Shown piece after piece: positions 1 to 11,016 of a stretch of 64,000 nucleotides of DNA. The number at the start of each line of letters is the position of its first letter. Within the stretch, counting starts at the first letter, position 1. The translations under genes and the position numbers were made by a program. A model generated the notes under the pieces. The model was not told where the DNA came from. It was given only the letters and a program-made list of their open reading frames with translations, and searched no databases. Origin of the DNA: Pseudomonas abyssi (GTDB lineage: Bacteria > Pseudomonadota > Gammaproteobacteria > Pseudomonadales > Pseudomonadaceae); assembly GCF_002307495.1 (NCBI RefSeq), contig NZ_NTMR01000003.1, forward strand, positions 124,001 through 188,000, read 5' to 3'.

Positions 1-1
1 C

Positions 2-1069
2 AACATCAGCGCCTACGCCCAGATCATCCGCGAGCGCTCCACCCTGCGCCAGCTGATCAGCGTCAGCACCGAGATTGCCGATACCGCCTTCAACCCCAAG
101 GGTATGCAGGCGACCGAGGTGCTCGATGACGCCGAACGCAAGATTTTTTCGATTGCCGAAAGCCGCCCAAAGACCGGTGGGCCGGAAGGGGTCAATGCCC
201 TGCTGACCAAGGCGATCGATCGCATCGACACGCTGTTCAACAGTGAGGGCTCGATTACCGGCCTGTCGACCGGCTTTACCGAGCTGGACAACATGACCTC
301 CGGCTTGCAGCCAGCTGACCTGATTATTGTCGCGGGTCGTCCCTCCATGGGTAAGACCACCTTTGCCATGAACCTGGTAGAAAATGCGGTGATGCGCAGT
401 GACAAGGCGGTACTGGTGTTCTCGCTGGAGATGCCAGGTGAATCGCTGATCATGCGTATGCTGTCTTCCCTCGGGCGTATCGACCAGACCAAGGTGCGCT
501 CAGGTCGGCTGGATGACGAGGATTGGCCGCGCCTGACCTCGGCGGTCAATATGCTCAATGACCGAAAGCTGTTTATCGACGACACCGCAGGTCTGTCGCC
601 GATGGAGATGCGTACCCGCGCCCGCCGGATCGTGCGTGAGCACGGCGACCTCGGGTTGATCATGATCGACTACCTGCAGTTGATGCGTATCGGCGGCGCG
701 GCGTCGGAAAACCGGACCAACGAGATCTCCGAGATTTCCCGCTCGCTCAAGGCGTTGGCGAAGGAGTTCAACGTGCCGGTCATCGCGCTATCGCAGCTCA
801 ACCGCTCGCTGGAGCAGCGCCCCAACAAGCGCCCGATCAACTCCGACTTGCGTGAGTCCGGTGCGATCGAGCAGGACGCCGACGTCATCATGTTTGTCTA
901 TCGTGATGAGGTCTATCATCCGGATACCCAGGACAAGGGGATCGCGGAGCTGATTATCGGCAAGCAGCGTAATGGCCCCATCGGCACGGCACGGATGGCG
1001 TTTCTGGGCAAATACACCCGTTTTGAAAACCTCGCGCCCGGCTCGTACTCCGGCTACGGGGAGGAGTGA
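2..1069 (+). CDS. dnaB: Replicative DNA helicase DnaB (5' truncated by window edge)
   Basis: The reading frame is open from base 2, so the gene begins outside the window. The visible 355 residues cover the linker and the RecA-like C-terminal motor; I estimate about 110 N-terminal residues are missing relative to the usual 460-residue family length. The Walker A motif [10 protein letters not shown] lies at about bases 332-361, followed by the DnaB signatures [16 protein letters not shown] and [16 protein letters not shown]. DnaB is the hexameric helicase that unwinds DNA at the replication fork. The stop codon is only 2 bases before the next gene's preferred ATG, so dnaB and ygiQ are probably cotranscribed. 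Confidence 0.97.
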   Translation, partial: NISAYAQIIRERSTLRQLISVSTEIADTAFNPKGMQATEVLDDAERKIFSIAESRPKTGGPEGVNALLTKAIDRIDTLFNSEGSITGLSTGFTELDNMTSGLQPADLIIVAGRPSMGKTTFAMNLVENAVMRSDKAVLVFSLEMPGESLIMRMLSSLGRIDQTKVRSGRLDDEDWPRLTSAVNMLNDRKLFIDDTAGLSPMEMRTRARRIVREHGDLGLIMIDYLQLMRIGGAASENRTNEISEISRSLKALAKEFNVPVIALSQLNRSLEQRPNKRPINSDLRESGAIEQDADVIMFVYRDEVYHPDTQDKGIAELIIGKQRNGPIGTARMAFLGKYTRFENLAPGSYSGYGEE

Positions 1070-1071
1070 AG

Positions 1072-3306
1072 ATGGCCGTCTCTATTCCGGTCGCCAAGCA
1101 TCAGCTGTTCGACTATCCACGTTACTGGGCCGAGTGCTTCGGTCCGGCACCCTTTATGCCGGTCAGTCGTGAGGAAATGGATCAACTGGGCTGGGACAGC
1201 TGCGATGTAATCATCGTTACCGGTGACGCCTACGTGGATCATCCCTCGTTCGGTATGGCGGTGATCGGCCGCTTGCTGGAGGCGCAAGGGTATCGCGTTG
1301 GCATCATCAGCCAGCCGGACTGGCACAGCAAGCAGGACTTCATGAAGCTAGGCAAGCCCAACCTGTTCTTTGGGGTGGCTGCCGGCAACATGGACTCGAT
1401 GATCAATCGCTATACGGCCGACCGCAAGGTGCGGTCCGATGACGCCTACACCGCCGGCGGGCAGGGTGGCAAACGCCCCGACCGCGCCAGCCTGGTTTAC
1501 AGCCAGCGCTGCCGGGAGGCCTTCAAGGATGTGCCTATCGTACTCGGTGGCATCGAGGCGTCGCTGCGCCGTATCGCCCATTACGACTACTGGCAGGACA
1601 AGGTGCGGCATTCGCTGCTGGTCGATGCCAAGGCCGATATCCTGCTCTACGGTAACGCCGAGCGTGCTGTCGTCGAAGTTGCTCATCGTCTGAGTCGCGG
1701 TGAGTCGGTTCAGGACATTACCGATGTGCGTGGTACGGCCTTTATTCGTCGTGACACGCCCGAAGGCTGGTTTGAGCTGGACTCCACCCGCATCGACCGC
1801 CCCGGCAAGATCGACAAGATCATCAACCCCTACGTCAACACCCAGGACACTGCCGCCTGCGCGGTGGAGCAGGCCAAGGGGCCGGAGCCCGAGTCGACGG
1901 CCGACGAGGTCCAGGTAATCGAGCTGTTGCCGCACCCGCGGCTTGAACGCAACCGTACCGTGATCCGGCTGCCTGCCTTTGAGAAGGTCAAGGGTGATCC
2001 GGTGCTCTATGCCCATGCCAACCGCGTGCTGCACCTGGAGACCAACCCGGGGAACGCCCGTGCGCTGGTGCAGCGCCATGGTGACCGCGATGTCTGGTTC
2101 AACCCGCCGCCGATTCCGCTGAGCACCGAGGAGATGGACTACGTCTTCGGCTTGCCCTATGCGCGCGTGCCGCACCCGGTCTATGGCGGCGAGCGCATCC
2201 CGGCCTACGAGATGATTCGCTTCTCGGTCAATATCATGCGCGGCTGCTTTGGTGGTTGTACCTTCTGTTCGATCACCGAGCATGAAGGGCGCATCATTCA
2301 GAACCGCTCGCATGATTCGATCATTCGCGAGATCGAGGACATGCGCGACAAGGTACCGGGCTTTACCGGAGTGGTGTCTGATCTGGGTGGTCCCACCGCC
2401 AACATGTACCGTATCGCCTGCAAAAGCCCGGAAATCGAGGCCGCTTGTCGCAAGCCGTCCTGCGTGTATCCGGGCATCTGCGATAACCTCAATACCGACC
2501 ACTCCTCGCTGATTGAGCTGTACCGCAAGGCGCGCGCGCTGCCAGGGGTGAAGAAAATCCTGATTGCCTCGGGTTTGCGCTATGACCTGGCGGTAGAGTC
2601 GCCGGAATACGTGAAAGAGCTGGTGACCCACCATGTCGGCGGCTATCTGAAGATTGCGCCGGAGCACACCGAGGAAGGGCCGCTCAGCAAGATGATGAAG
2701 CCCGGTATCGGCAGCTATGACCGCTTCAAGCAGATGTTCGAGAAGTTCTCGAAGGAGGCGGGCAAGGAGCAGTACCTCATCCCGTACTTTATCGCCGCCC
2801 ACCCGGGTACCACCGATGAAGACATGATGAACCTGGCGCTCTGGTTGAAACGTAACGGCTTCCGTGCGGATCAGGTGCAGGCATTCTATCCCTCGCCGAT
2901 GGCGACTGCGACGGCCATGTACCACTCGGGCAAGAACCCGCTGCGTAAGGTGACCTACAAGAGCGATGCTGTCGGTACCGTCAAGGGCGAGCGCCAGCGT
3001 CGTTTGCACAAGGCGTTTCTGCGTTACCACGACCCGAACAACTGGCCATTGCTGCGTGAGGCGCTCAAAAGCATGGGGCGCGCCGACTTGATCGGTAATG
3101 GCAAGCACCAGTTGATTCCCAGCTTCCAGCCGGCGGTAGGCAGCTACCAGAGTGCGCGGCGCAAAAACTCTACGCCGACCGGCAGCAAGAAGGCCGGCCG
3201 TATGCTGACTCAGCACACCGGCTTGCCTCCGCGTGAAACAGGTGCAGGCAAGAGCCAGAGCAAGCGCTCGCGCAACGGCAGCGGAGCAGGGCGCAAGAGC
3301 CGCTGA
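1072..3306 (+). CDS. ygiQ: YgiQ family radical SAM protein
   Basis: A 744-residue protein with the radical SAM cluster motif CFGGCTFC (CxxxCxxC, about residues 391-398), the C-terminal family extension and a very basic tail rich in Lys, Arg and Ser. The family (UPF0313) is widespread and its reaction is not established. I chose the ATG at 1072 over the in-frame GTG at 1066, because the GAGGAG Shine-Dalgarno at 1061-1066 is 5 bases before the ATG but overlaps the GTG. It follows dnaB almost directly and is followed by a good hairpin terminator, so it probably ends the dnaB transcription unit. Confidence 0.93.
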   Translation: MAVSIPVAKHQLFDYPRYWAECFGPAPFMPVSREEMDQLGWDSCDVIIVTGDAYVDHPSFGMAVIGRLLEAQGYRVGIISQPDWHSKQDFMKLGKPNLFFGVAAGNMDSMINRYTADRKVRSDDAYTAGGQGGKRPDRASLVYSQRCREAFKDVPIVLGGIEASLRRIAHYDYWQDKVRHSLLVDAKADILLYGNAERAVVEVAHRLSRGESVQDITDVRGTAFIRRDTPEGWFELDSTRIDRPGKIDKIINPYVNTQDTAACAVEQAKGPEPESTADEVQVIELLPHPRLERNRTVIRLPAFEKVKGDPVLYAHANRVLHLETNPGNARALVQRHGDRDVWFNPPPIPLSTEEMDYVFGLPYARVPHPVYGGERIPAYEMIRFSVNIMRGCFGGCTFCSITEHEGRIIQNRSHDSIIREIEDMRDKVPGFTGVVSDLGGPTANMYRIACKSPEIEAACRKPSCVYPGICDNLNTDHSSLIELYRKARALPGVKKILIASGLRYDLAVESPEYVKELVTHHVGGYLKIAPEHTEEGPLSKMMKPGIGSYDRFKQMFEKFSKEAGKEQYLIPYFIAAHPGTTDEDMMNLALWLKRNGFRADQVQAFYPSPMATATAMYHSGKNPLRKVTYKSDAVGTVKGERQRRLHKAFLRYHDPNNWPLLREALKSMGRADLIGNGKHQLIPSFQPAVGSYQSARRKNSTPTGSKKAGRMLTQHTGLPPRETGAGKSQSKRSRNGSGAGRKSR

Positions 3307-3311
3307 AGACC

Positions 3312-3338
3312 GCCGCTATTGCACCTATAGCGGCTTTC
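3312..3338 (+). terminator. Intrinsic terminator after ygiQ
   Basis: A perfect 8-bp stem GCCGCTAT/ATAGCGGC (3312-3319 and 3327-3334) with a 7-base loop is followed by TTTC. It lies 5 bases after the ygiQ stop codon. Confidence 0.6.
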
Positions 3339-3427
3339 AAATGGCTCGGGTTGTCCTATGCTTCTAGAGTGGTGTCTGTAAAGCGTGGCCAGAGGGCTGC
3401 GCTGCAGACCTGGTCTGGAGGTGGCTT

Positions 3428-3487
3428 ATGTGGAACGAAACCTGGCTGAACTGGTGGGCAGACTACGCTGGCGCAAGCGCCGCGTAG
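3428..3487 (+). CDS. Possible 19-residue peptide with a strong ribosome binding site
   Basis: ATG at 3428 opens a 19-codon frame (MWNETWLNWWADYAGASAA) preceded by GGAGG at 3417-3421, with 6 bases between. The peptide is rich in Trp and ends at TAG. A second frame from GTG 3430 would give a 33-residue basic peptide from the same ribosome binding site. I recognise neither. This is the only candidate coding content in the gap between ygiQ and retS, and it could be chance. Confidence 0.2.
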   Translation: MWNETWLNWWADYAGASAA

Positions 3488-3505
3488 CGATCCTGTGGGT
3501 CTGTG

Positions 3506-3530
3506 CAGCCTGCTGCATTACAGCAGGCTG
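3506..3530. terminator. Perfect inverted repeat containing the retS stop codon
   Basis: CAGCCTGCTG at 3506-3515 and its exact complement at 3521-3530 flank a 5-base loop. The retS stop codon (complement of 3518-3520) lies in the loop. There is no T tract right after it on the minus strand, so it is a candidate terminator or transcript-end stabiliser only. Confidence 0.4.
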
Positions 3531-6268
3531 AGGGTGTCGTTTTTCAATGCGCGCCAATGCTGCAGTTGCTCGCGCAGCTGATTGAGCTCGACCGGCTTGG
3601 CCATGTGTCCGTTCATGCCGGCTTTGCGGGCGCGCTCGCGGTGCTCCGGCAGGATATGAGCCGTCAGCGCAATCACCGGAATGGGCTGAGCGCCGCTGCG
3701 TTGCTCCCAGCGACGTATCTGTTCCGCTGCAGTGAAACCATCCATCTCGGGCATCTCGCAATCCATCAGCACCAGATCAAAGCTTTGCTGTTGCACGGCC
3801 TCGACCGCCCGGGCGCCGTTGTCCACTGCCGTTGCCAACACACCCAGCTTGGCCAGCATGCCGAGGATCACCTTGGTGGAAATGGCGTTGTCTTCGGCAA
3901 TCAAAACCCGGTACTCCCCATCCATGCCGCTGTCCTGCTCGGTTTCCTGCTGATTGCGATCAGCGGTGTCGCCGGAGGCGGCGCGGCGCTGACTCCACTC
4001 GTCAATCAGAGTCGTACGCAGGGTGTAGCCGGCGACCGGTTTGCTGAGAATGCGGCGGATGCCGGCATTTCGCGCAATCACGCGGCTGGGCACCTGATTG
4101 ATGCCGGTCAGCATGATGATCAGCAGGTCGTTGCCCAGCACGGGGTCATCCTTGATGCGGCTGGCCAGCTCCACGCCACTCATACCTGGCATCGACTGAT
4201 CCAGCAGAATGATGTCGAAGGGATTCCCCAGGTTGGCCTGGTTGCGCAGCGTCGCCAGTGCCTCACGGCCGCTTGACGCGCTCTGGGCGCGCATGCCCCA
4301 GGCGGTGGTTTGCTGCTGCAGCACCTTGCGGCAGGTGGCGTTGTCGTCAACGATCAGAATGCTGCGGTCAACCAGACTGCGGCCTTCGGCGGAGGCTTCT
4401 TCTGCCGGGTTGTCCAGATGGGTTGCCGGCAGGGTAAACCAGACCGTGTTGCCCTGCTCACCGCTGGCCTTGATGCCGATCTGGCCCTGCATCATGCCGA
4501 TCAACTGGCGGGTGATGACCAGCGGTAGCTTGCCGTCGGTGTCGGATTGATCGAGGAAGCGGGTGACCTTGAAGTCGCTGTTGAGCAGGCTGTCTCGCGC
4601 CTCTTCCGGCATATTCTCGCCGGTGTCCTGCACGGCAAAGCGCAGCTGCGGGGTGTTGTCGCGTTTCTCCAGTCCGACGACCAGCAGTACTTCACCTGAG
4701 TCGGTCTGATGTAAGGCGTTGGCCAGCAGGTTCATCAGCACCTGCCGCAGGCGGGTAGGATCGCCCTGCAGTGTGCGCGGAACCTCCGGATGCACGAAGC
4801 CGATCAGTTCGACGCCCTGCGCCTCGGCGCGTATGCGGTAGATGTCGAGGCAGTCGTTGACCAGTGCATGCAGGTCAAACTGTACGCGCTCCAGCGTCAG
4901 TTGACCTGACTCCAGTCTCGACATGTCGATAATTTCATTGATCAGGTTGAGCAGATCATTGCCCGAGCCGTGAATGGTTTGTACGTAGTCGCGTTGCTTG
5001 GCCGAGAGAGCGGTGTCCAGCAGCAGTTCACTCATGCCCAGCACGCCGTTCATAGGGGTGCGTATTTCATGGCTTATGCGGGCCAGAAACTCGGCCTTGG
5101 CGCGCTGTTCGGCGCGAGCCGTGGCGCTATCCTGCCGCTCGCGAATGCGGCGTGTGAGCTGCAGTTGCAGGCGGCGGTACAGACTCCAGCTGAAGCTGAC
5201 CAGCGCGCTCCAGAGCAGCAAATCAGCCAGGTAGACGTGTGGCAGTTGCTTGCCAATGTACTCGGCAACCAGGCCCTGGCCGAGCAGTAGCACAGCGCCC
5301 AGGCTGAAGGGACGGTCCCACTGCTGTTGCGTGGTATGCAGAAGGCCGAGAATGACCAGCATGCAGGCCGGCAGGCCGATCAGCATCAGGTTGGAGATAA
5401 AGCGGAACAGGGGCGGGAACGCAGCGGCGATGGCAACCAGCAGAGCGCTGGCGATGGCCAGGCCATACACAGCACGTTGCAGCCCCTTGGTCTGTCGGGC
5501 GTTGAGCTGGCTGAGCAGCAACAGGGCCAGTAACGGATAGGCGCTTAGCAGCAGTATCTGTCCGGGTTGGCCATGCAGTTGCGGCAGCAGACTGACGATC
5601 CAGTTCAGCGCCGTGACATTGCTGGCGGCAAGCACCAGGCCAGCGGCCGCCAGCAGCAGATGAAACGGGTCGCGACCAATCAGACCGTGCAGCATGCCAT
5701 GCAGGAACAGGGCAAGCAGCAGCCCCACCAGAATCCCCTGTACGGTCTGCTGCATGGAGTGCTCTGCAGCGGCCGCCGCAATATCCTGCAACACGATGCG
5801 GGCAGCCAGTGGGTAGTCGTTCTTCAGGCGCAGCAGCAGGGTGTCGCCTGCAACGCTGCTGCCGTCGAGTGGGAACGCGTAGCCGTGAAAGGGTAGCGGA
5901 CGGCTGCTGAAGGGTTGGCTGGTGCCGGTGCGGTAGAGCTGGCGCGGCTCGTTCTGGGTCAGGCGGTAGACTTCGATTAGGCCGATGGCCGGGTTGTCGA
6001 TGGTCAGCAGTTTGTCCTGTACCGAGTCGAGGGTGAATTCGACCCACAGGGTGCCGTTGTTGCCAGGCAGACGCAAAGGGCCTTCCGGTGCGGGGATAAA
6101 GCGGTTCGCGTAGCGATTGGAGAGAATGTCCTGCAGCGTCAGATTGCCACCGGGGTCGACGAAGGTACGGTAGGCAGGCGTGCTGCTTTCCACCGTATCA
6201 ACCCAACTGGTGAACGTGAAGGCGATGCCGAGCAGCAGGGCGAGCAGCAGTGAACTGACTGGCTTCAC
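3518..6268 (-). CDS. retS: RetS-type hybrid sensor kinase (7TMR-DISMED2, 7TMR-DISM, HisKA, HATPase, REC, REC)
   Basis: A 916-residue membrane hybrid sensor. It has a signal peptide (about 1-25), a periplasmic 7TMR-DISMED2-like domain (about 35-170), seven membrane segments (about 175-362), a HisKA domain with [10 protein letters not shown] (His400), an HATPase-like domain (about 500-615) and two receiver domains (Asp690 in LLDQSMPG, Asp836 in LMDCEMPE). No Hpt domain follows. Domain order, length and position next to purD match RetS, which in Pseudomonas binds GacS and thereby affects RsmY/RsmZ, biofilm formation and secretion. The G2 box of the ATPase domain reads GKLPLVIT rather than GxGLGL, consistent with the atypical kinase core known for RetS. 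Orthology is inferred from architecture plus synteny. Confidence 0.9.
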   Translation of the reverse strand: MKPVSSLLLALLLGIAFTFTSWVDTVESSTPAYRTFVDPGGNLTLQDILSNRYANRFIPAPEGPLRLPGNNGTLWVEFTLDSVQDKLLTIDNPAIGLIEVYRLTQNEPRQLYRTGTSQPFSSRPLPFHGYAFPLDGSSVAGDTLLLRLKNDYPLAARIVLQDIAAAAAEHSMQQTVQGILVGLLLALFLHGMLHGLIGRDPFHLLLAAAGLVLAASNVTALNWIVSLLPQLHGQPGQILLLSAYPLLALLLLSQLNARQTKGLQRAVYGLAIASALLVAIAAAFPPLFRFISNLMLIGLPACMLVILGLLHTTQQQWDRPFSLGAVLLLGQGLVAEYIGKQLPHVYLADLLLWSALVSFSWSLYRRLQLQLTRRIRERQDSATARAEQRAKAEFLARISHEIRTPMNGVLGMSELLLDTALSAKQRDYVQTIHGSGNDLLNLINEIIDMSRLESGQLTLERVQFDLHALVNDCLDIYRIRAEAQGVELIGFVHPEVPRTLQGDPTRLRQVLMNLLANALHQTDSGEVLLVVGLEKRDNTPQLRFAVQDTGENMPEEARDSLLNSDFKVTRFLDQSDTDGKLPLVITRQLIGMMQGQIGIKASGEQGNTVWFTLPATHLDNPAEEASAEGRSLVDRSILIVDDNATCRKVLQQQTTAWGMRAQSASSGREALATLRNQANLGNPFDIILLDQSMPGMSGVELASRIKDDPVLGNDLLIIMLTGINQVPSRVIARNAGIRRILSKPVAGYTLRTTLIDEWSQRRAASGDTADRNQQETEQDSGMDGEYRVLIAEDNAISTKVILGMLAKLGVLATAVDNGARAVEAVQQQSFDLVLMDCEMPEMDGFTAAEQIRRWEQRSGAQPIPVIALTAHILPEHRERARKAGMNGHMAKPVELNQLREQLQHWRALKNDTLSLL

Positions 6269-6318
6269 GTGGGGTCCTGTCCTTGGTTTGGATATCCGGT
6301 TTCAACGATTCGTGGGCC

Positions 6319-6347
6319 AGTATAGCCCAGTGTGGACTCGCTCGAAA
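6319..6347 (-). promoter_or_regulatory. Candidate promoter for retS
   Basis: On the minus strand TATACT (complement of 6319-6324) makes a good -10 box about 50 bases before the retS ATG. A weak -35 TTTCGA (6342-6347) sits 17 bases upstream. A 7-bp hairpin CGGACAG/CTGTCCG (6357-6374) lies further upstream. Confidence 0.35.
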
Positions 6348-6471
6348 CGGATCAAGCGGACAGTCTTCTGTCCGTCCGGACCCTGATGCCCGGGCGGATG
6401 AAGTTTTGCGGCTAATGCCCGCGCGCCGAGCCAAAATCCCGGCCTGGGCATCCTGTGTGCTTGCTTGTGGC

Positions 6472-6507
6472 CATGCCTGGGCTCCGTAGTGCGGGGCCCC
6501 AGGCATG
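6472..6507 (-). terminator. Hairpin downstream of purD
   Basis: CATGCCTGGG (6472-6481) pairs exactly with CCCAGGCATG (6498-6507), beginning 12 bases after the purD stop codon. No T tract follows on the minus strand, so function as a terminator is uncertain. Confidence 0.4.
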
Positions 6508-6518
6508 CCAGATGACGC

Positions 6519-7799
6519 CTAGCTTTCGCGGGCGATGGCGCGGTAGCCGATATCCTTGCGGTAGAAACAGCCGTTCCAGCTGATCTGTTCGGCCAGTCGA
6601 TAGGCACCCTGCTGGGCTTCGCGCACGCTGTTGCCTAGTGCGGTGGCGCACAGAACGCGGCCGCCGCTGGTGGTCACTTGACCGTCCTTCAGCGCGGTGC
6701 CGGCGTGGAAGACCTTGCCGCTGTCGCTGTCAGCGACATCCAGGCCGTTGATGACGTCACCTTTGGCGTAGTCAGCCGGGTAGCCGCCGGCAGCCAATAC
6801 GACGCCCAGGCTGCAACGCGGGTCCCACTTGGCGTCAACTTGATCCAAGGTGCCGGCGTTTGCTGCTTCGACCAGCGCAACCAGGCTGGATTGCAGGCGC
6901 AGCATGATCGGCTGGGTTTCCGGATCGCCGAAGCGGCAGTTGAATTCGATCACCTTGGGGTTGCCTGCGGCATCGATCATCAAACCGGCGTAGAGGAAGC
7001 CGGTGTAGACGTTGCCTTCGGCAGCCATGCCACGCACGGTTGGCCAGATGACCTGTTCCATGACGCGCTGATGAACCTCGTCGGTGACCACTGGAGCGGG
7101 AGAGTAGGCGCCCATGCCGCCGGTATTGGGGCCGGTATCGCCGTCGCCAACGCGCTTGTGATCCTGGCTGGTGGCCATCGGCAGCACGTGTTCGCCGTCG
7201 ACCATGACGATGAAGCTGGCCTCTTCGCCGTCGAGAAACTCCTCGATGACTACGCGTGAACCGGCGTCACCAAAGGCGTTGCCGGCCAGCATGTCGCGCA
7301 CGGCATCCTCGGCTTCCTGCAGCGTCATGGCAACGATCACGCCCTTGCCCGCAGCCAGGCCGTCGGCCTTGATCACGATCGGTGCGCCTTTCTCGCGCAG
7401 GTAAGCCAGCGCGGGCTCGATCTCGGTAAAGTTCTGGTACTCGGCAGTCGGAATCTGGTGACGGGCTAAAAAGTCCTTGGTGAAGGCCTTGGAACCTTCC
7501 AGCTGTGCGGCACCGGCGGTCGGGCCAAAGCAGGGCAGGCCGTGCTCGCGGAAGCGATCAACGACACCCGCTACCAGTGGTGCCTCGGGACCGACGATGG
7601 TCAGGCTGACGTTGTCCTTGGCAAAGGCAACCAGCTTGTCCAGCTCCAGCACGTCGATGGCGACGTTTTCGCACTTGGCCTCGATCGCCGTGCCGGCGTT
7701 GCCCGGGGCGACAAAGACCTTCTCGACGCGCTCATCCTGCGCCACTTTCCACGCCAGCGCGTGCTCACGCCCGCCGCTGCCGATAATCAGTACATTCAT
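6519..7799 (-). CDS. purD: Phosphoribosylamine--glycine ligase
   Basis: A 426-residue ATP-grasp enzyme that joins glycine to phosphoribosylamine in de novo purine synthesis. It starts with the family N-terminus [18 protein letters not shown], and carries the PurD motifs [20 protein letters not shown] and [10 protein letters not shown]. The start at 7799 is set by AGGAG five to six bases upstream; an open extension to 7826 adds nine residues that no family member needs. It lies downstream of purH in the same direction, as in other pseudomonads, separated by a 91-bp spacer filled by an inverted repeat. Confidence 0.98.
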   Translation of the reverse strand: MNVLIIGSGGREHALAWKVAQDERVEKVFVAPGNAGTAIEAKCENVAIDVLELDKLVAFAKDNVSLTIVGPEAPLVAGVVDRFREHGLPCFGPTAGAAQLEGSKAFTKDFLARHQIPTAEYQNFTEIEPALAYLREKGAPIVIKADGLAAGKGVIVAMTLQEAEDAVRDMLAGNAFGDAGSRVVIEEFLDGEEASFIVMVDGEHVLPMATSQDHKRVGDGDTGPNTGGMGAYSPAPVVTDEVHQRVMEQVIWPTVRGMAAEGNVYTGFLYAGLMIDAAGNPKVIEFNCRFGDPETQPIMLRLQSSLVALVEAANAGTLDQVDAKWDPRCSLGVVLAAGGYPADYAKGDVINGLDVADSDSGKVFHAGTALKDGQVTTSGGRVLCATALGNSVREAQQGAYRLAEQISWNGCFYRKDIGYRAIARES

Positions 7800-7820
7800 G
7801 TAACTCTCCTGTGGAGAGAG

Positions 7821-7885
7821 CTTCAAGCTTCAAGCTGCAAGCGGCGCTGTGGGGCGCTCTGCTTGCGGCTTGCGGCTTGCGGCTC
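7821..7885. repeat. Paired inverted heptamer-like repeat between purH and purD
   Basis: The left arm (7821-7846) is built of AAGCTTCAAGCTGCAAGC-type units. The right arm (7861-7885) is three copies of GCTTGCG followed by GCTC. The arms can pair with a few mismatches into a long hairpin with a short loop. The same design recurs at 9527-9610, 13367-13493 and 55910-55983. Confidence 0.7.
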
Positions 7886-7890
7886 AGGGA

Positions 7891-9498
7891 TTAGTGGCGG
7901 AAATGGCGCATGCCGGTGAAGACCATGGCCATGCCGGCTTCGTCGGCGGCGTCGATCACTTCCTGGTCGCGCATCGAACCGCCGGGCTGGATAACGGCGC
8001 TGATGCCGACCTTGGCGGCGTTATCGATGCCGTCGCGGAACGGGAAGAACGCATCGGATGCCATGACTGCGCCGGCGACCTGCAGGCCGGCGTGCTCGGC
8101 CTTGATGGCGGCGATGCGAGCGGAGTTGACGCGGCTCATCTGGCCGGCGCCGACACCGATGGTCTGGCGGCCTTTGGCGTAGACGATGGCATTGGATTTG
8201 ACGAACTTGGCGACTTTCCAGGCGAACACCAGGTCGTGGATTTCCTGTTCGGTCGGTGCGCGCTTGGTGACGATCTTCAGGTCGTCTGCGGTGATCATGC
8301 CGATGTCGCGGCTCTGCACCAGCAGACCGCCGTTGACGCGCTTGAAGTCCCAGTCGGCCTGGCGTTCACCGCTCAACTCACCGCATTCGAGCAGGCGCAC
8401 GTTGGCTTTGGCGGCGACCGCAGCGCGGGCTTCGGCGCTGATGCGCGGGGCGATGATGACTTCAACAAACTGACGCTCAACGATGGCGGCAGCGGTGGCG
8501 CCGTCCAGCTCGCGGTTGAAGGCGATGATGCCGCCGAAGGCGGATTCGCTGTCGGTGGCCCAGGCCAGATCGTAGGCCTTGCGGATACCGCCATCGTCTT
8601 CCGGCACCACGGCCACGCCGCAGGGGTTGGCGTGCTTGACGATGACGCAGGCCGGCTTGGTGAAGCCCTTGACGCACTCCAGTGCAGCATCGGTATCGGC
8701 GACGTTGTTGTAGGACAGTTCCTTGCCCTGCAGCTGAATCGCGGTGGCGATGCTGGCCTCGCTCGGAGCGGCTTCCTTGTAGAAGGCGGCGGCCTGGTGC
8801 GGGTTCTCGCCGTAGCGCATGTCCTGCACCTTGATGAACTGGCTGTTGAAGGTGCGCGGGAAGGCGGCGCGGTCCTCGGTGCTCAGGGTGTCGCGGGTCT
8901 GCTCGATGGTGCCGAGGTAGTTGGCGATCATGCCGTCGTAGGCAGCGGTGTGCTCAAACGCCTTCAGGGCCAGGTCAAAGCGCTGGGCGTATGTCAGGCC
9001 GCCGCTCTTCAGGGCTTGCGCGATGCTGCTGTAATCGCCGGCATTGACGACGATGGCAACGTCCTTGTGGTTCTTGGCGGCGCTGCGAACCATGGTCGGG
9101 CCGCCAATGTCGATGTTCTCAATGGCATCGGGCAGGGTGCAGCCGGGCTTGGCGACAGTGGCAGCGAAGGGGTAGAGGTTGACCACGACCATGTCGATGG
9201 GCTGGATGCCATGCTCGGCCATGACGTCACCGTCGATATCGCGACGACCGAGGATGCCGCCATGGATTTTCGGGTGCAGGGTCTTGACCCGGCCGTCCAT
9301 CATTTCCGGGAAGCCGGTGTAGTCAGCGACTTCAACGGCCTTGATGCCCTGCTCGCAGAGCAGCTTGTAGGTGCCCCCGGTAGACAGGATTTCAACGCCC
9401 TGGGCGCTCAGCTCGCGGGCAAAATCGACGATACCGGTTTTGTCAGAAACGCTGATCAGCGCACGGCGTACCGGCAGGCGGGTAGTTTGGTCGGTCAT
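7891..9498 (-). CDS. purH: Bifunctional AICAR transformylase/IMP cyclohydrolase
   Basis: A 535-residue enzyme for the last two steps of IMP synthesis. The N-terminal MGS-like cyclohydrolase domain (about 12-200) shows [25 protein letters not shown] and [16 protein letters not shown]-like sequence (here DGRVKTLHP). The AICARFT domain follows, with [20 protein letters not shown] and, near the end, [14 protein letters not shown]. Length is typical. It is cotranscribed toward purD and follows fis, with an inverted repeat spacer on each side. Confidence 0.98.
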   Translation of the reverse strand: MTDQTTRLPVRRALISVSDKTGIVDFARELSAQGVEILSTGGTYKLLCEQGIKAVEVADYTGFPEMMDGRVKTLHPKIHGGILGRRDIDGDVMAEHGIQPIDMVVVNLYPFAATVAKPGCTLPDAIENIDIGGPTMVRSAAKNHKDVAIVVNAGDYSSIAQALKSGGLTYAQRFDLALKAFEHTAAYDGMIANYLGTIEQTRDTLSTEDRAAFPRTFNSQFIKVQDMRYGENPHQAAAFYKEAAPSEASIATAIQLQGKELSYNNVADTDAALECVKGFTKPACVIVKHANPCGVAVVPEDDGGIRKAYDLAWATDSESAFGGIIAFNRELDGATAAAIVERQFVEVIIAPRISAEARAAVAAKANVRLLECGELSGERQADWDFKRVNGGLLVQSRDIGMITADDLKIVTKRAPTEQEIHDLVFAWKVAKFVKSNAIVYAKGRQTIGVGAGQMSRVNSARIAAIKAEHAGLQVAGAVMASDAFFPFRDGIDNAAKVGISAVIQPGGSMRDQEVIDAADEAGMAMVFTGMRHFRH

Positions 9499-9526
9499 CT
9501 TGGATCCAGGCTAGGTTCAAAAAGTC

Positions 9527-9610
9527 AGCTTCAAGCTACAAGCCTCAAGCTTCAAGTGGAGATATACTGGCTTGCAGCTTGCAGCTTGCAGCTTGCAGCT
9601 TGCAGCTTCA
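9527..9610. repeat. Paired inverted repeat with five CTTGCAG copies between fis and purH
   Basis: The left arm at 9527-9556 contains AAGC/CAAG units. The right arm is five perfect tandem CTTGCAG copies from 9571 to 9605, then CTTCA. The last bases of the right arm include the fis stop codon (complement of 9608-9610). The arms are mutually complementary with mismatches. Confidence 0.7.
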
Positions 9611-9931
9611 GAGCAATCCGTACTGCTTGAGCTTCTTGCGCAGGGTGCCGCGGTTCAGGCCCAGCACTTCGGAGGCGCGGGTCTGGTTGCCCTTGACGTA
9701 GTTCATCACGCTTTCGAGCAACGGCGCTTCGACTTCGGACAGCACCATGTTGTAGACGTCGGTCACGTCCTGCCCCTCAAGGTGCTGAAAGTAGTTGTGC
9801 AGGGCGTCCTCGACGCTGTCGCGCAGCGTTCTTTGATCGCGGGTGTCGTTGATCCCGCTGGCGGGAAGGGTGGATTGACTGCTGTCGCTCACAGTGGGGT
9901 TTCCATCAGGTAGGGTTGTGTCGAAATTCAT
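9608..9931 (-). CDS. fis: DNA-binding protein Fis
   Basis: A 107-residue nucleoid protein and transcription regulator. The C-terminal helix-turn-helix is plain in [20 protein letters not shown], ending KQYGLL as in gammaproteobacterial Fis. The preceding segment [18 protein letters not shown] is the dimerisation region. The first 4 bases overlap the end of dusB (ATGA), the classic dusB-fis operon arrangement that implies translational coupling. The N-terminal 30 residues are longer than in enteric Fis, as usual in pseudomonads. Confidence 0.97.
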   Translation of the reverse strand: MNFDTTLPDGNPTVSDSSQSTLPASGINDTRDQRTLRDSVEDALHNYFQHLEGQDVTDVYNMVLSEVEAPLLESVMNYVKGNQTRASEVLGLNRGTLRKKLKQYGLL

Positions 9932-10914
9932 GCTGCCAGATCTCCGTCCAACAGGCGGCTGAAGTAGCCGGCAATGGCGCTTGCCTGCTGGTCAGCGTCG
10001 GTGATGCGGTTGAAGTCGCGGCGAAACTCGCCGGCACCTGGCAGGGTTTGCAGGTACCAGCTGACGTGCTTGCGGGCGATACGGGCGCCGTGTTCAGCGC
10101 CATAGAAAGTATGCAGGGCCTTGAGGTGCTGCATTAGTATTTGCTCCTGCTCGGCTAGCGGCGGCTCGGCCAGCAGCTCTCCGCTGCGCAGGTAGTGGTC
10201 GATTTCGCGGAAGATCCAGGGGCGGCCCTGGGCGGCACGGCCGATCATCACCGCATCGGCTCCAGTATGCTGGAGTACCTCGGCGGCCTTTTGCGGGCTG
10301 TCGATGTCGCCGTTGGCAAACACCGGAATCGAGATGCTTTGCTTTACTGCGGCGATGGTGTCGTACTCGGCATGGCCGGTGTACAGCTCGGAGCGGGTTC
10401 GGCCATGCACGGCCAGCGCCTGAATGCCGCTGTCCTCGGCAATACGCGCGATGCGCAGAGCGTTGCGGTTCTCGGGGTCCCAGCCGGTGCGGATTTTCAG
10501 GGTGACGGGAATGTCCACCGCCTGCACTACTGCCGCACAGATGGCGGCCACCAGCGGTTCGTCACGCAGCAGCGCGGAGCCGGCCGCCTTGTTGCAGACC
10601 TTCTTGGCCGGGCAGCCCATATTGATGTCAATGATCTGGGCGCCGAGCTGGGCGTTCATGCGCGCGGCCTCGGCCATCATCTCGGGATCGCCGCCGGCAA
10701 TCTGTACCGAACGGGGTTCGGGTTCGCCGTCGTGCTGCAAGCGCAGGCGTGATTTGCGGCTGTTCCACAGACGGGTATCGCTGGTCACCATCTCGGATAC
10801 CACCAGACCGGCGCCCAGGCGGCGGCACAGCTGCCGGAAGGGCTGATCGGTAACCCCGGCCATGGGGGCCAGAATGACACGATTGGCTAACTGGTAAGGT
10901 CCGATACTGATCAC
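9928..10914 (-). CDS. dusB: tRNA dihydrouridine synthase DusB
   Basis: A 328-residue FMN-dependent enzyme that reduces uridines in the tRNA D-loop. Seen: [17 protein letters not shown] near the N-terminus, the catalytic-cysteine region [19 protein letters not shown], the [11 protein letters not shown] segment and GDIDSP. Start at 10914 gives [18 protein letters not shown], typical for DusB. It overlaps fis by 4 bases and has a recognisable promoter about 100 bases upstream. Confidence 0.97.
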   Translation of the reverse strand: MISIGPYQLANRVILAPMAGVTDQPFRQLCRRLGAGLVVSEMVTSDTRLWNSRKSRLRLQHDGEPEPRSVQIAGGDPEMMAEAARMNAQLGAQIIDINMGCPAKKVCNKAAGSALLRDEPLVAAICAAVVQAVDIPVTLKIRTGWDPENRNALRIARIAEDSGIQALAVHGRTRSELYTGHAEYDTIAAVKQSISIPVFANGDIDSPQKAAEVLQHTGADAVMIGRAAQGRPWIFREIDHYLRSGELLAEPPLAEQEQILMQHLKALHTFYGAEHGARIARKHVSWYLQTLPGAGEFRRDFNRITDADQQASAIAGYFSRLLDGDLAA

Positions 10915-11016
10915 TGCTGGTCCATCCCTGTAATGCCCGGTGGTCTGTGCTGTAACAACGGCACGGCAGCCCGTCCGGTGTCCCGGTCAGGGTGATGAAG
11001 TGCGAAAAGGGTCGCC

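Noticed and set aside
1348-3216. 622-codon open frame antisense to ygiQ
   Set aside because: Composition follows the third-codon GC of ygiQ, it has no known domain, and ygiQ is clearly the real gene.
7849-9630. 593-codon plus-strand frame opposite purH
   Set aside because: It is a shadow of purH, with low-complexity Gly/Ala/Asp-rich sequence and no ribosome binding site.
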